Part shown: positions 9,446 through 22,024 of the stretch, in pieces
Layout: each line of letters opens with the position of its first letter
Numbering within the stretch: the stretch's first letter is position 1
Assembly: GCA_029945375.1 (NCBI GenBank)
Contig: CM057069.1
Span: 1,178,001-1,242,000 of the forward strand
DNA: 64,000 nucleotides
Source: Agaricus subrufescens
Taxonomy: Eukaryota; Basidiomycota; Agaricomycetes; Agaricales; Agaricaceae
Reading direction: 5' to 3'
Program-made: the position numbers and the translations under genes
The notes under the pieces: model-generated
What the model saw: the letters and a program-made list of their open reading frames with translations, nothing else
Databases searched by the model: none
What the model was told of the DNA's origin: nothing

Positions 9446-12400
9446 CTACTCATCCTCAGACTCTTCATCACTCTCCTTTTCTAACTCATCTCCTTCTTCA
9501 CCTTCATACTTACTTGCCCAGTTTATATCTCCTCCATGTATTTTCAACAATGGTACCCATTTCTTGACACAGCTCTTTGCCATTGCCTCTTGCAAATATG
9601 CTTGTTGATAAGCATATGCATGCAATCCCTGGGCCAAACCCTGATCATCGACCCTTCTTTTTGTTGCCTGTTCCATCCACCACTCTGCTTTCCATTCCAA
9701 ATAAGCAACTGTGCGCCGCATTTCCTCTTGAATCAACAAGTATTCTTCATTCCACCGGTTCTTCCTTGCTAGTGCTTTGACCCACTCAACTTGCATTGAA
9801 CTAATAAATTCTTCATCCTCTTCATCAGAAGCTTGCCTGCTATTACTTGCCAACCAAATCCAAGACATTTGATATCTTCCTGCAGCTTCCTTTTCTTCTG
9901 ACCCTCGTCCTGGTCCACGGATGTCTTCAGGAGCAAGCTTTTTGAGCCGAAGAAGTGATGGGTCATGAGGTTGAAAGGTGGTTATCAAATGATGGGCATG
10001 TCGATAAATGTTAGCTGCAAGTTGAATGCGATGGTTATAGCAATCAAAAAGATTACGAATACGAGTATTTTGCTTGTTGCCAGTGCCTGAGATATTCAAC
10101 TGCTTGAATATAGTGAGACTTGTAATTGTGCGACGATTTCGGCGAATTGTTTCAAGAGCTTCATCTGCCTGCCCAATACGGAGTTGAACTTCTGTTTCCA
10201 TCAATAACTTCATTGAAGGGAAACTATGAAAGGTTGAAGGAACAGAAAGTGGCAGAAACAAAGGAAGTAGTTCTGCTGCTTCACCTGTTGCCTGGTCATC
10301 AATATCCAAAGTGGCAGATATACTTGGCTGTGATCCAAGAAATGGCATATGATCCAATTGGATCTTCCGCCATTGGGCAATACGATGATGAAGAGTATTA
10401 CGCTTTTCTTGTAGATCAACTTGCTTCTTTGTTGGTTTTGTAGTAGGATCAAGTTTTCCTATCAATGAAGCCTCCTGTAATAGCCTAAATCTAAATCACC
10501 AAGTTAGTTATTATATGATCACCAAAAAGAAGTGTACTTACTGTTGTTCTTCAAGCTCAAATCCCTTGATAATGAAATCACCAATACTAATCTTGTGTGG
10601 TGAGATAACGCCCCGAGTAGCATCAGCTGCTTCTTTTCTTGCTAACTCCAAGCGAATCTCTTGAATTGACTTGGCTAAACAAAGTGGATTAATGTTGAGA
10701 TTAGTCATAATAGATAGCCACTTACATATCTCATGCTCCATAAATGGATTAGGTTTTGATGGCCTAAGAGTGAACTTGGACCGAGACCACTGTGAACGTT
10801 CATCCTCCCAATCATCAACCATCCGTCTCCATTTTGCAAGTGTTGCCTCTGAGAATCCTGATGAAAGAAGAGACAGATTAGCTTCATGCTTATCCTTCAT
10901 CACAACTGCATCTTCAAATCGCTTTGCAAACAGACTCCCTGTATAATGAACTCAGATTTGCAGTTAAGAGGTGAAAAATAAATCTACTCACGAAATCCCA
11001 CATATTTTCGGAAATTCCATCCATTCCAGTGATAATTCAGTGTTTCACGTCTCATAGCTGGACCCATCTCCCTGACACTAGGACCAAGTGCATTTGTATG
11101 AGACCAACCTATCTCAATATCTTCTCCACAAGTCCGCCCAACACCCGAAATATGATTCAGTGAATAGGTTGCTCGACAAAATGATCCATGACCATTAACA
11201 TGCCAGCTGGGAATCCCAATATCCACAACAGTATTATCTGGAAGCTGCATTTCCTTTGGATACTCAGCCATGCGCCTGTAAAAGTGTTTCATCCATTGAC
11301 ACCCAATGTCATAGGATATCAACACTCGCATAAGGGAAATACCCATTAATGCCGACAGTATCATGTAGTCCATACTTGAATATCTATCACAGCATCAGCA
11401 TTAATCCCAGAATATAAAATGTGTGCTTACTTTTCTCCCTTCGGTAGATCAACTACACCATTTCGGCGAATGAGTGAATGGCGTGAACAAATACTAGCAC
11501 CAACACCATTTACACAGTACCCTGGAATGGACGTATTAGCCCTTGCAATTGCTGTATGATCCGAGGAACATGAATTTAGCTAAAAGTTTGTTAAGTGGTT
11601 GTATATCATGCAGGTGAGTTGTACCTACCTCAGCTTCCGTGTCATGTCCCAAAATATGCTTCTGGTAAGGGGCATGCTCGACATAACAGCCTAATCCAGG
11701 ATCCAACTCGAAATCTTGAATACCACGTTCTTTGTTCTTGAGTTTGAAGTTTGCATCAAGGGCTATGAACAGCGTAAAAAGGAATCTACATATAGGATGA
11801 TTACCTACCCCAAATTGATGAAGGATCACACTCACCGTAGATTGGGGGGGAAATTCTCCCAGTTTTCGGGGAGGTTTTTGGTAGGATGCGGACAAGCAGG
11901 ACATTCAAGAGCAAGTTCACCATTAGATGTGGCCCCCACACCTTCTGGATCATGCGCTCGACCTGCCTGCTTCAATGATTTCAGGTGGCGCCAAACACGG
12001 AACACATGTTGGAACTCCTTGTATCGATGCTTGAAGAGACAACGGTTAGATAAAGGATATCCTGATAGTCCAGCATCTAGAGAACGTACCGCAGGCTTCC
12101 CAAGCATCAAGTTGTCAGTTTGAAAGGTCAGGGAATGATAATAATCGTATAATGTTGTTTTTCCTTGTAAGGTCAGCTGATGAAATGCGTTCAAGACATT
12201 AAAGGTGAATGCCGTGCGAGGTCGCTCAGAAGAAGCTGGGAACCATCCTGCCCGCAGTAGTTGAACACGAGGGGGGACACCAAGTGATTTGGTGCAGCCA
12301 CAGAAGTCCACGCTGACTCGCGAAAATCCATTTGAGTCGAAAACCACAAAGTCGGATGGCCCCGGGCGTGGGTCAGGACAGAGAGAGCCAGCATGGCCTA

Positions 12401-13223
12401 ACTGGCAACGAAGTCCCACATCGCGAAGACTAGTACTGATAAAAAAGACTCCAGTCCATTTCTACGCTGGTGTTAGTATGTTGTTTGGCATGGGGGTGGG
12501 ATTGAATACATTTATACGATGTAGCGGGTTCTGCTGATGGCCTTTCAGAAGGCAGTCTCTACACATCACGCTAGAGACACCTTGAATGCAATCCACGCAT
12601 TGAAAAAGACTGCCCGTCGCATCACTTGAGGAGCAGAAGGAGCACATGGTGCGCCCATCGGAGTCATGGTGTACGGCTGGGCCTTCGAGCCGCAGAAGTT
12701 CATCAAGGGTGGAATCGCGGTATGCTAACCAATCTTGGAGTTTTGTCTAAGTGACATCGTTCCGTAGTAAGTCAATAAGAACAAAAAGCCTAATATCACA
12801 CTTACGGCCGTGGTGTTTTTTTTTCTCTTAGGCCTGATTGTCGCGTCCAGGTTGTCAGTTGCGATTTCAGAGTCAACGTTTGGGGCCCAGGATGAAGGAC
12901 TAGCCTGATAATTATCCACTGTCAGAGACGTTTTACTCTTTCTAACTGCCACATGTACTCACCGGTCCAATCGCCTCGCTGGTATCTCCATTCTCCACAG
13001 GTACTGATAGCGTGGGTTCCACCTTTTCCTCCTTCATCCTACGTGACCTATAAGCGCCTGTACTGCTCTTGACGCGAACGGAAGTGACACGTCTATGGTC
13101 GCGGCCCTTATGGTCGACCTTTGCACGGCGCGCAGTTCTCTCCTTCTTGGCAGGTCTTCTGTCATCTTCCAGACTTACAGAACCTGGAGAGGACGGTCGT
13201 TTGGGTTGTCCTGTATCTGACAT
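9446..13223 (-). CDS. KDZ transposase (CxC2 cysteine cluster, DDE-like core)
   Basis: Ten exons on the minus strand joined by nine GT-AG introns: 12905-12962, 12747-12805, 12462-12509, 11786-11835, 11580-11628, 11384-11430, 10939-10991, 10675-10725 and 10485-10541. Phases agree throughout and give 1,101 residues with no stop. The N-terminus is basic. A CxC2 zinc cluster (residues ~155-195, CSFCSS to HRIN) follows the motif YRDSTLDELLRLEG and precedes GLRCQLGH and VDFCGC, all typical of the Kyakuja-Dileera-Zisupton class. The core has IALDANFKL (~418), ISYDIGCQW (~535) and GEDIEIGW (~597), which I infer to be the acidic catalytic residues, plus a His/Cys-rich stretch at HVNGHGSFC. The C-terminus is helical and ends in an acidic tail. 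It should bind the element ends and catalyse excision and integration in the nucleus. Start chosen as the first ATG of exon 1. Confidence 0.9.
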
Positions 13224-13934
13224 GTGCCTAGAAATGAACCGGACATTCGCTATATGTCAGCGACCTTGAAAGAAAAAAGAAGTTGTAAATGACTCAACGC
13301 TAGGGGGGAGTTGGATGAAAACCACGTGTGACGTCGTGAACTCAAGTTGAGGAATGTTGGACAGGTGACAATGGCGTAGCGTGCAGAATGTGGTGTCAGA
13401 GTGGTGTCGAAGTGAGCTGGAACTCTGAATCACCTGACTCCCAGAGCGAGAAGATTGGCAGAAATGAAAACGCCAATAATTGGGCCTTAGAGAAAACTGA
13501 GCTCTTCGCACCCTTAAACACATCGGAGGCTCTGACACTTCTGACTCGACGGTCCTAGGGCAAACAAACTGCTATCATTCGAGTATCGTTCGCGAGCGAC
13601 CTGCACAAACTCGCCATCTTTGCGTTCTGGCCTTGATGAGGCCGGCGAGAAGGTCTAAAGACTCCTAGTGACCTTCTCTCAATTCCTATGTCAATTCAGC
13701 ATAACGCGATGGCCTCGGTGGCTCCCAGCGTTCACCTGGTGTGGAGTGTTAACCTGGTGTTCGAGGGCACCCTGCGCAGTCTCAATAACCTCGTGAACCC
13801 TTGCCAGCAACGTTCAAGTACTCAATCTGTGTTTAACATCGCATTAGGTTTCTATAATTTGTCAACACGTCAGCAATATCAGTCTGGATGTTCAGCATTA
13901 CTTAATGATCAAGGAGGCTAAGATATATTCTGAC
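13224..13934. promoter_or_regulatory. Upstream region of the KDZ transposase gene
   Basis: AT/GC-mixed sequence without a credible coding frame, starting directly upstream of the transposase ATG. Since the two genes of the element diverge, 13224-16856 must hold both promoters. I could not identify a convincing TATA box or other element from sequence alone. Confidence 0.4.
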
Positions 13935-14208
13935 TGCGACTTCAAGTTGCGAAGTTCGCTGTGATGACGTGGCTGATAAAAATGTACAGTTTGTGGGTCG
14001 GAGATTGAAAATGCGGAGTTGCGAAGTTCGCTGTGATGACGTGGCTGATAAAAATGTACAGTTCGCGAGTCGGAGATTGAAAATGGGGAAGGGAAAGAAT
14101 CGACATGATGGGTCTCGAGTGATGAGGTAATCGTCAGGTAATCATAGTGTGGCTGATAGAATATACAGTTTATGCGTCGGGGATTCAAATGCGGAAGGGA
14201 ATGAGATG
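13935..14208 (+). repeat. Three direct repeats of ~71 bp in the KDZ centre
   Basis: Two units (about 13942-14012 and 14013-14091) share AGTTGCGAAGTTCGCTGTGA, then GACGTGGCTGATAAAAATG, then TCGGAGATTGAAAATG. A third, more diverged unit lies at about 14143-14208 (GTGGCTGATAGAATATACAG). They sit between the two divergent genes. Possible roles are regulatory or replication-slippage relics; nothing shows which. Confidence 0.75.
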
Positions 14209-15574
14209 GCCGAGAATGGAACAAGGAACAAGCCGATATCACATGCTTGTAGCGCATGGCCGAGATGGCCGCTCATCACCGATGGCACTTAGTTGTTGCG
14301 TGAGACAATGAGAAGAGATGCCTGCCCACTGTTGCGCTCGCGCCTGATTCCATTTTTGGCTGAATTCCAGCCGCATCAATACCTTCCCACGCACACTTTC
14401 TGAACGTCTAGCACCCATTCCTACCGTCCTTGAGGGCATAATGCTCTCAAGCTATCACCGTTATGGATGTGTCGTCAGTATTTATGTATGTACACGGCAA
14501 TGTAAGTATCATATAAGCTATGGTAGAAGTGATTTATGTAGTTTACGGTCGTATCAAATTGTAATGATGGCGGGGCATGTATGAATTGACGCACTGTGGC
14601 GCACGCGCTCAGTATAATGCGCCTCTGTGCGCGTTTGTGTGAGGTATTATACACAAGAAGAATCTCGGAGTGTGATCAAAAACTGGAGGAGATATAACCA
14701 CTTCTTTGTGACATTAGACATCAATCATTAGGCAGCCTTAATAAAATTACATTTCGACGGTCATATACTGACTGCTGCGATATAAAGTTAACACTTCTGA
14801 ACAAGGATTATTGAGGGCTTTAAACTGAAAAAAAAATCTCGACAATTGACCGAGGAACAAAATTTGTACAACAATGTGGTTGTTGAAGAACTGATATCGT
14901 GCATAATTTCGTCTCGCGGGTTTCGCATCAGCACCCACTTTTGTGGTACACACTCTATGCTTTTTTGATTTCCCGGTTGATTTGCGAGATTCCTTTTGTA
15001 TTTGGAAGCCATGGTCAATGTCTACATGACCGTATAGGTTTTAAATCCCACTTAGAGACCTAAGGTTATCAAAATGCGAGCTGGGTCGAGTTCTACAAGT
15101 CATCGATGTACAATTTGATGAAGAATTGAAATATCTCATCCGGATTTTGTCTGTTTCTCGAGATCTCTTTTTCACAACATACAGAACTACTATGCGCTCA
15201 AAGGCGCATAGGAGCCACGCTGTGCGCCGCACTACATGAGTCCAAAAATACGAAGCTACCTCTTCAAAAGCACGACTCTAGTAAATTAGACACAGTAAGC
15301 CTATACTTTTGTATGCCTAAGCCCTTCCACTCACACGACCATCCCATATCCATGTATCGAATCCATTCACTAGATTATGCACTGACTCGGAAACATGCTC
15401 TGCAGCTGTGTTTTATTCAGATCAGGTGTCTGGGACATTTGTCGTGTAATGTAATCCTAATGCATGAATGTGTACGAGATACAGTGCTTATACAGATACA
15501 TACATACAATCCAATGGTACAACGGCTGTTTTAGCACTAGATTTCTCCAAGGAGACGGGAAAACGAGTGTTAGG
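14209..15574. other. KDZ central spacer, no gene seen
   Basis: No coding frame with recognisable features. The segment 14205-14290 (ACATGCTTGTAGCG, then GGCCGAGATGGCCGCTCAT) is found again in inverted orientation near 15755-15800 and 16023-16090 (GGCCATCTCGGCCGTGCA, then CATGTGATATCG). The centre can therefore fold as an inverted repeat of roughly 1.5-1.8 kb span. Confidence 0.55.
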
Positions 15575-16110
15575 GATTCAGTCGGTATGCGTGGGAAACT
15601 CTTGATGGGGCGGGATACGCCCGAAAAGGATTTTGATGCGAGTGTAAACGGTGGGCAAGTAGCCCTTGTCATTGTCTCACGCAACAATAAACTGCCAAAA
15701 GGATTTTGATGCGACAGGCAACCATGGGCAAGTCACCCTTGTTACTGTCTTACACAATGGGCGCCCATCTCGGCCGTGCACGGGAAGCATGTGATATCGG
15801 CTGGCTCCCCCATCATCGGCTAGTCTATTTCTTCCCGAGTGCGCGTGGGAAACCATTGGTTGGGCGGATAGACCCGCAAAGCATTTTGATGCGAGTATAG
15901 ACGTTGGGCAAGTAGCCTTTGTCATTGTCTCGCGCAACAATCATCTGTCCCAACGATTTTGATGCGAGGGAAATCGGTGGGTAAGTCATCCTTGTCACTG
16001 TCTCACATGACAATCAACAGCCATCCACAATGAGCGGCCATCTCGGCCGTGCACGGGGAGCATGTGATATCGCCTTGTTCCAGGGTTCCTGCCCGATTCT
16101 CGGCTAATCT
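15575..16110 (+). repeat. Tandem duplication of ~270 bp in the KDZ centre
   Basis: Two copies (about 15575-15807 and 15842-16080). Each holds two blocks with GATTTTGATGCGA followed by GGGCAAGT and CTTGTCATTGTCTC, then a palindromic GGCCATCTCGGCCGTGCACG-like segment. Identity is imperfect, so the duplication is not recent. Confidence 0.7.
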
Positions 16111-16387
16111 ATTTATTCCCCGGATTCAACCCGCCCTTACACACGTGATGATCACTCAAGCGAGATCGTAAGATCCATTTTTTTTTATATCCATGTGACG
16201 TTACAATTGTACTATCGACAAGATGACGATTCGTAGCAAAAGGACTTTTATACGTGCCAATGCAGATGTATGGGAGTATTTGATGAAGGCACCACAGCAC
16301 TCTCGCTGGCGCCATTGGGCGCAAGAGCGCAAGTTGACGAGACCATCTGTGAGTTTTCCTTCACTTTCGATCGCGTAAGTCAGGATG

Positions 16388-16625
16388 CTACAGAATGTTG
16401 TGGGGGGCCCTCGCGCGTGTACTCGATGTTGCACAATGTTGTAGGAGGCTTCGCACTTGTCCTTTATGCTGCAGAATGTCGTGGGAGGCCTCGTGCGTGT
16501 TCTTGAAAACGAGAACGCAGCGCGCATGTCCTTGATGTTGCAGAATGTTATGGGAGGCGTCGCGCGTGTCCTTTATGTTCCAGAATGTCGTGGGAGGCCT
16601 CGCGCGTGTTCTTGAAAACCAGAAG
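16388..16625 (+). repeat. GC-rich minisatellite of ~40-bp units
   Basis: Units share CAGAATGTTGTGGGAGGCC-like and CTCGCGCGTGT-like blocks followed by a CTTGATGTTG-like segment, repeated about six times with variation (CAGAATGTCGTGGGAGGCCT occurs twice). It lies ~230 bp upstream of the partner-gene ATG at 16857. Confidence 0.7.
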
Positions 16626-16856
16626 GCAGAGGTGGACAATTCGATTGAGCGAGCCTTGGGCAACCACTGAGACTGTTTCGCTAGCGTCGTTCATGGCCAC
16701 AAGAAGTCATACAACAAAAAAGACAAACCCGCAGCTCAGCATTTGATGTTGTAAAATTGTCTATACCTCTTATATTCAACACGGCACGGGTAACCTGTAA
16801 ATGGAGATACGTACCCTCGTCGATATTTTCATTTTTCCTAGGCTTTTTCAATAACC

Positions 16857-19800
16857 ATGACACGCGCTCAGTGGACTACTCCTGCACAACGTGAATGGCT
16901 CGAAGCACGCCATGCTAGCTGGGTGAAAGCCCAATCCGATGGCACTACCAGGCAATTCAAGGCGCGCGTGGCCATCGAGTTTATGGAAGAATTCGACCTC
17001 AACAAACTGGGCGAGGAGGAACTACGCGATCACGAGGGTGACAAAGTGAAGGCCCTGGCATCCAAACGCGCGGCAATGGGCACAGTAAGAACATCATGAA
17101 CTCACCGTGTTCTGTCTAACACACTTTATACAGCGACTGAGGGCGTGGTTCTACAACAACACCCGGGAATCAACATCTCGACAGACAATCGAGCTTCGCA
17201 GGAAGGCCAGACTTCCTTCGGTCTACCAGGTCTACCACAGCCTTTACTGGGAGCCCAAGTTGAAGGCTCTTGTTGAGGTGGCCTACGCAAAATTCCTCGA
17301 GTCCAGCGGGGGTGAAAAGACGAAGTTGACGAAGCAAGAAAGGATGAAAGTTTCCAATGAGGTGGTTCAACAAGAGTTTGATAAGGAGACGGAGGAGGTC
17401 AAGGAGCGCGTCCGTAATGAACGCCAAGCTAAGAAAGTTGACCCAGATGAGGATACCGATGAAGAAGGGCAACAGAAGTGAGTGTTGACACGTGTCTCAG
17501 AAGTTTGAACTCACCTTTACTGCTAGGAATATCGCTTTGCTAGTGAACACCCTTTCGTCTTGTGTCAAGTCTCTGCACAAAAAGACAGGATGGGTTTTCA
17601 CTATTTTAGCTGGTGGCCCCGACCACCGCGATGGGATGCTTAGGTCGTTGATGTAAGTAAACTTCGTGTTGCATAGGCCTGCGAACACTCACCGCTTTTT
17701 CTGATAGAGTGAACGGCAATGCCGAGGAGTCCGAATTGGATTTTGAGACTTATCTTGGCAAAGAGCTGTACCAGGAACAAGCCCAGCGTTGGGACAAGTT
17801 CATCCGCGCAGCATATCGTAAGTCATAGTTATATCCAACATGATAATGCTGATCAGATTGTATCAGCCAACTTCTCACGCCATGACTCTGTTGCTTCTCC
17901 TACCTCCGCACCTCCAGACCCAGCTCCGTCCTGTGACAGCAATGTGCAAAGCCACGATCCTTCGCCAAAGAAGAAGCAGCCGGTGGCTCGCTCTGGCAAG
18001 CAAATGCCCCCTCCGCTTTCTGAGTACGAGCTCCAGAGAGAGGCAAACATTGCCGAGATCAAGCAAATCTTTACCTCGATGGGCATTCCATCAATGAAGG
18101 ACGTGATGGCGAATGAAAAGAAGGAAATCAAGACTATGAAGAGGAAGAAGGGAGCTGAGAAGGGAGGGAACAAATTGAGGTGCGTGATTTTGGTTTATAC
18201 TGAAGCGTCAGGCTTGGCTGATGTTTTCAAGCCCTGATGAGGTCCCTTCTGGCTCTGGGGATGAGCGGCCCATGAAGAGGTATAAACTTCGGTAAGTTTT
18301 GGAGCACGCATTGTAATTGTCTCGCTGACTCGAAATTTTATTATAGGTCTACTTCTGATGGGACCACGGCACAGAACGACAGCGAAGGCGTCGCAGGAGG
18401 CTTAGGTGCACCGTCTACGGTTACAGAAGGCAACACCGCACCCCCGTCCACGTCAGCTACAACGTGCGGGCTTACAGAAGATGCCACGTCACTCATGCGC
18501 ACATCTCCATCTCCTGCGCAACTTCAGGATGTTTTGATGGGCGGCACAATTACTCTGACGCCTCAATCTGACCCCGGTGAGGCTGCCAGATTGTCATCTG
18601 AGAACACAGCCAAAGGTACCTTACTTGGTGGTCCTTCATTCCTGCGTTCGTCATATCTAAAACACACATAGTTACAGAAGGCGGCATATCACCCACACCC
18701 CCATCTGCACAAGTGCAAGATGGTTCGCTGGATGGCGCAACGGATCTCATGCTTCCATCTGACCTCAATGAGGTTGTGAGAGTGTCATCTCTGGGCATGG
18801 CCAAAGGTACGTCAATCAATTGTCTCCCACTGCATTCGTCGTATCTATAACACATGTACATGCAGAGGGCGGTGTATCACTGTCACCCACATCTGCGCAA
18901 GTGCAAGATGGTCCGCTGGATGGTGTAATAGATTTTATGCCTCCGTCTGCCCCTGGTGAGACTGTAAGAGTGTCGTCTGAGGGCTTGGCCAATGGTACGT
19001 TAAATTATTGTCCCCCATTCCTACGTTCATTATATCTACACTATATGTACTTACAGATGATGGTCCATCACTCCCGTTTGCACCTCCTGCACAACTTCTG
19101 GGTGGTCTGACAGGTAGCATAGCTACTCTTACACCTCCATCTGACCCCGGTGAGGCTGCTAGAGTAATGTCTGAGGACGTGGCTAAAGGACCATCTAAGG
19201 ATTCTACCGAAGGTATGTCCGTTAAAAGGTATTACAATATATCCTCTAACTTCGAATGAAGACCACATTTCTCCTGCTGAATCTCGGGATGATCCGATGG
19301 ATGGGACAGCTGTGACTACTGCTGATCCCATGATTAGTATCCATGGCAAAGGTTTGCATTCCATTTCAAAGTTAGGATTGATCTCAACAATTACTACTTC
19401 AGTTCCTGATGAATGTGTTAATTCACTTCCTTCATTTGCTCGTGATGCTAAACAGTTTTTCAAGACTGTGGGCAGTGGCTCCCAATTCTGGTCAGCACTT
19501 GTGGAGAATTGGCTTCAACTAGAAGTCATTTGTAGTAGAGGGAGAGTAAGTGTCTTTTTTTTGAGGTATTATTCATTGATCTAAGAATCCTAGAACCTCA
19601 ATTGTGCAGGGCGGCCACCCCAAGTGGGGATCTGGATCAAAAATGCTCGCAAACTGGCAATTATTCCCAAAATTATCATTAGTGACTATAAGGTGGCATT
19701 TTGTAAGTGGTGGAAGTTACTTCAGCCATCTGAACGTGTGCTAGAGGATGGTCAATTGACTCAGGATATTTCTGAGAATGTTGATTGGTCTTCTCTAAGA

Positions 19801-19953
19801 CGTTCAGGCCCAAATGGCTTTTTTATTATTATCATAGCATTGGCATGGTGGGCACATCATGCTGTGACACCAGCTTTGATGTCAGAGTTAGAGGTTATTT
19901 TGGGTGATGTTAATTGGGTTCTTGTAAGGATTCTCAACTCTCTTCCTAAATAA
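16857..19953 (+). CDS. KDZ-associated partner protein, 13 exons, with tandem 43-aa repeats
   Basis: Thirteen exons joined by GT-AG introns: 17085-17133, 17478-17526, 17653-17707, 17818-17866, 18180-18231, 18292-18346, 18616-18677, 18807-18865, 18995-19056, 19213-19261, 19352-19402 and 19546-19593. The product is ~818 residues; the last acceptor was chosen because it keeps the frame. Residues 1-190 (WTTPAQREWLEARHASW, then LRAWFYNNTR) and the C-terminal ~160 (GIWIKNARK, then FCKWWKLLQP, LRRSGPNGFF and ALAWW) resemble a large uncharacterised family I associate with Agaricomycete genomes; that is recollection, not a search. Between them are a Lys-rich segment (KKEIKTMKRKK) and four tandem ~43-residue repeats, three of them single-exon. 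No signal peptide or membrane segment is evident. Its enclosure between the terminal repeats suggests it moves with the transposase; its biochemical function is unknown. Confidence 0.75.
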
Positions 19954-20034
19954 AGGATGAGGAATATCTATCTAGCTTATGATATGTTCAACATAACATC
20001 TATTAGTAGTAGTATAGATGATATGGATGCAAGT

Positions 20035-22024
20035 AGCTCTAATGAAAATGCCAATGCATGATAATGAAACCTTCAGGATGCAACAATGAAACTGCCATTG
20101 AATAAGATTGAAACTATCAATTGCATGCAATGAAAATTCCAACAAGGTAAATATGAAAACACCAATTGTTGGGAATGAAACATCCATTAGTGCAATAATG
20201 AAAACCCCAGACCACAAGAAAAAAATGCCAAAGTGCAGCAATGAAACTGCCCTTGAATAGGATTGAAACTATCAATTGCATGCAATGAAAATTCCAACAA
20301 GGTAAATATGAAAACACCAATTGTTGGGAATGAAACACCCATAGTGCAATAATGAAAACCCCAGACCACAAGAATAAAAATGCCAAAGTGCAGTAATGAA
20401 ACTGCCATTGAATAAGATTGAAACTATCAATTGCATGCAATGAAAATTCCAACAAGGTAAATATGAAAACACCAATTGTTGGGAATGAAACATCCATAGT
20501 GCAATAATGAAAACCCCAGACCACAAGAATAAAAATGCCAAAGTGCAGCAATGAAACTGCCCTTGAATAGGATTGAAACTATCAATTGCATGCAATGAAA
20601 ATTCCAACAAGGTAAATATGAAAACACCAATTGTTGGGAATGAAACATCCATAGTGCAATAATGAAAACCCCAGACCACAAGAATAAAAATGCCAAAGTG
20701 CAGCAATGAAACTGCCCTTGAATAGGATTGAAACTATCAATTGCATGCAATGAAAATTCCAACAAGGTAAATATGAAAACACCAATTGTTGGGAATGAAA
20801 CACTATAGTGCAATAATGAAAACCCCAGACCACAAGAATAAAAATGCCAAAGTGCAGTAATGAAACTGCCCTTGAATAGGATTGAAACTATCAATTGCAT
20901 GCAATGAAAATTCCAACAAGGTAAATATGAAAACACCAATTGTTGGGAATGAAACATCCATAGTGCAATAATGAAAACCCAGACCACAAGAATAAAAATG
21001 CCAAAGTGCAGCAATGAAACTGCCCTTGAATAGGATTGAAACTATCAATTGCATGCAATGAAAATTCCAACAAGGTAAATATGAAAACACCAATTGTTGG
21101 GAATGAAACATCCATAGTGCAATAATGAAAACCCCAGACCACAAGTGAATAAATACAGTTGCAAGAAAAATGAAACTGCTACTGAATAAGATTGAACTAT
21201 CAACAAATGTAGACACGAAAATTCCAACAAGGTAAATATGAAAACACCAATTGTTGGGAATGAAACATCCATAGTGCAATAATGAAAACCCCAGACCACA
21301 AGAATAAAAATGCCAAAGTGCAGCAATGAAACTGCCATTGAATAAGATTGAAACTATCAATTGCATGCAATGAAAATTCCAACAAGGTAAATATGAAAAC
21401 ACCAATTGTTGGGAATGAAACATCCATAGGCAATAATGGAAAACCCTTAATCACAAGACAAAATGCCAAAGTGCAGCAAATGAAACTGCCATTGAATAAG
21501 ATTGAAACTATCAATTGCATGCAATGAAAATTCCAACAAGTCAAATATGAAAACACCAATTGTTGGGAATGAAACACCCATGGTGCAATAATGAAAACCC
21601 CAGACCATAAGAATAAAAATCCCAAAGTACAACAATGAAATTGCCATTGTATAAGGTTGAAACTATCAATTGTATACAATGAAAATCCCAACAAGTGGAA
21701 ATGAGAATGTGCACAGGTAGGTATGAAAATGCCAATAGCTAGCAATAATACCTCCATGGGGTAATAATGAAAATGCCAAAGTTTTCTAATGAAAACTCCA
21801 AGTCACAATAATGAAAATGCCAAAATTCAGCAATGAAATTGCTATTGCACAAGATTGAAACTATCAATTGGATATAATGAAAACCCCAGACAAGAATAAA
21901 AATACCAAAGTGGAGCATTGAAACTGCCATTGTATAAGATTGAAACTATCAATTGCATACAATGAAAACCCCAATAAGTGGAAATGAGAATGTACACAGG
22001 CAGGTATGAAAATGCCAATACCTG
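20035..22024 (-). repeat. KDZ right subterminal array: ~10 tandem 155-bp units
   Basis: From about 20100 to 21660 a 155-bp unit repeats roughly ten times (for example ATTGCATGCAATGAAAATTC near 20120, 20276, 20431, 20586, 20741, 20896, 21051, 21360 and 21515). Most neighbours are nearly identical. One unit near 21140-21220 is rearranged, and units beyond 21600 decay into a looser array of the same ATGAAA motifs. Each unit carries about seven TGAAA or ATAAAA cores spaced ~20-27 bp apart. Because 155 is not a multiple of 3, long frames appear in all three minus-strand phases; they are artefacts of the repeat. Confidence 0.9.

Noticed and set aside
19352..19402. Reading the partner gene without this 51-bp intron
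   Set aside because: The frame stays open either way because 51 is a multiple of 3. The GT-AG ends and phase pattern favour an intron, but retention cannot be excluded without transcripts.
19546..19619. Alternative acceptor at the CAG before GGCGGCC (19610 region) for the last intron
   Set aside because: It would put the WIKNARK domain out of frame; the upstream TAG acceptor at 19591-19593 keeps the frame and gives a typical 48-bp intron.
20035..21660. Regular repeats that might suggest a CRISPR array
   Set aside because: Units are contiguous 155-bp tandem repeats without unique spacers, in a eukaryotic transposon.
20117..21757. Long minus-strand open frames with repeated MLHFGIFIL- and SFPTIGVFIF-type peptides
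   Set aside because: They come from the 155-bp tandem repeat, which is open in all three phases on one strand because 155 is not divisible by 3. No start context, no introns and no known domain.
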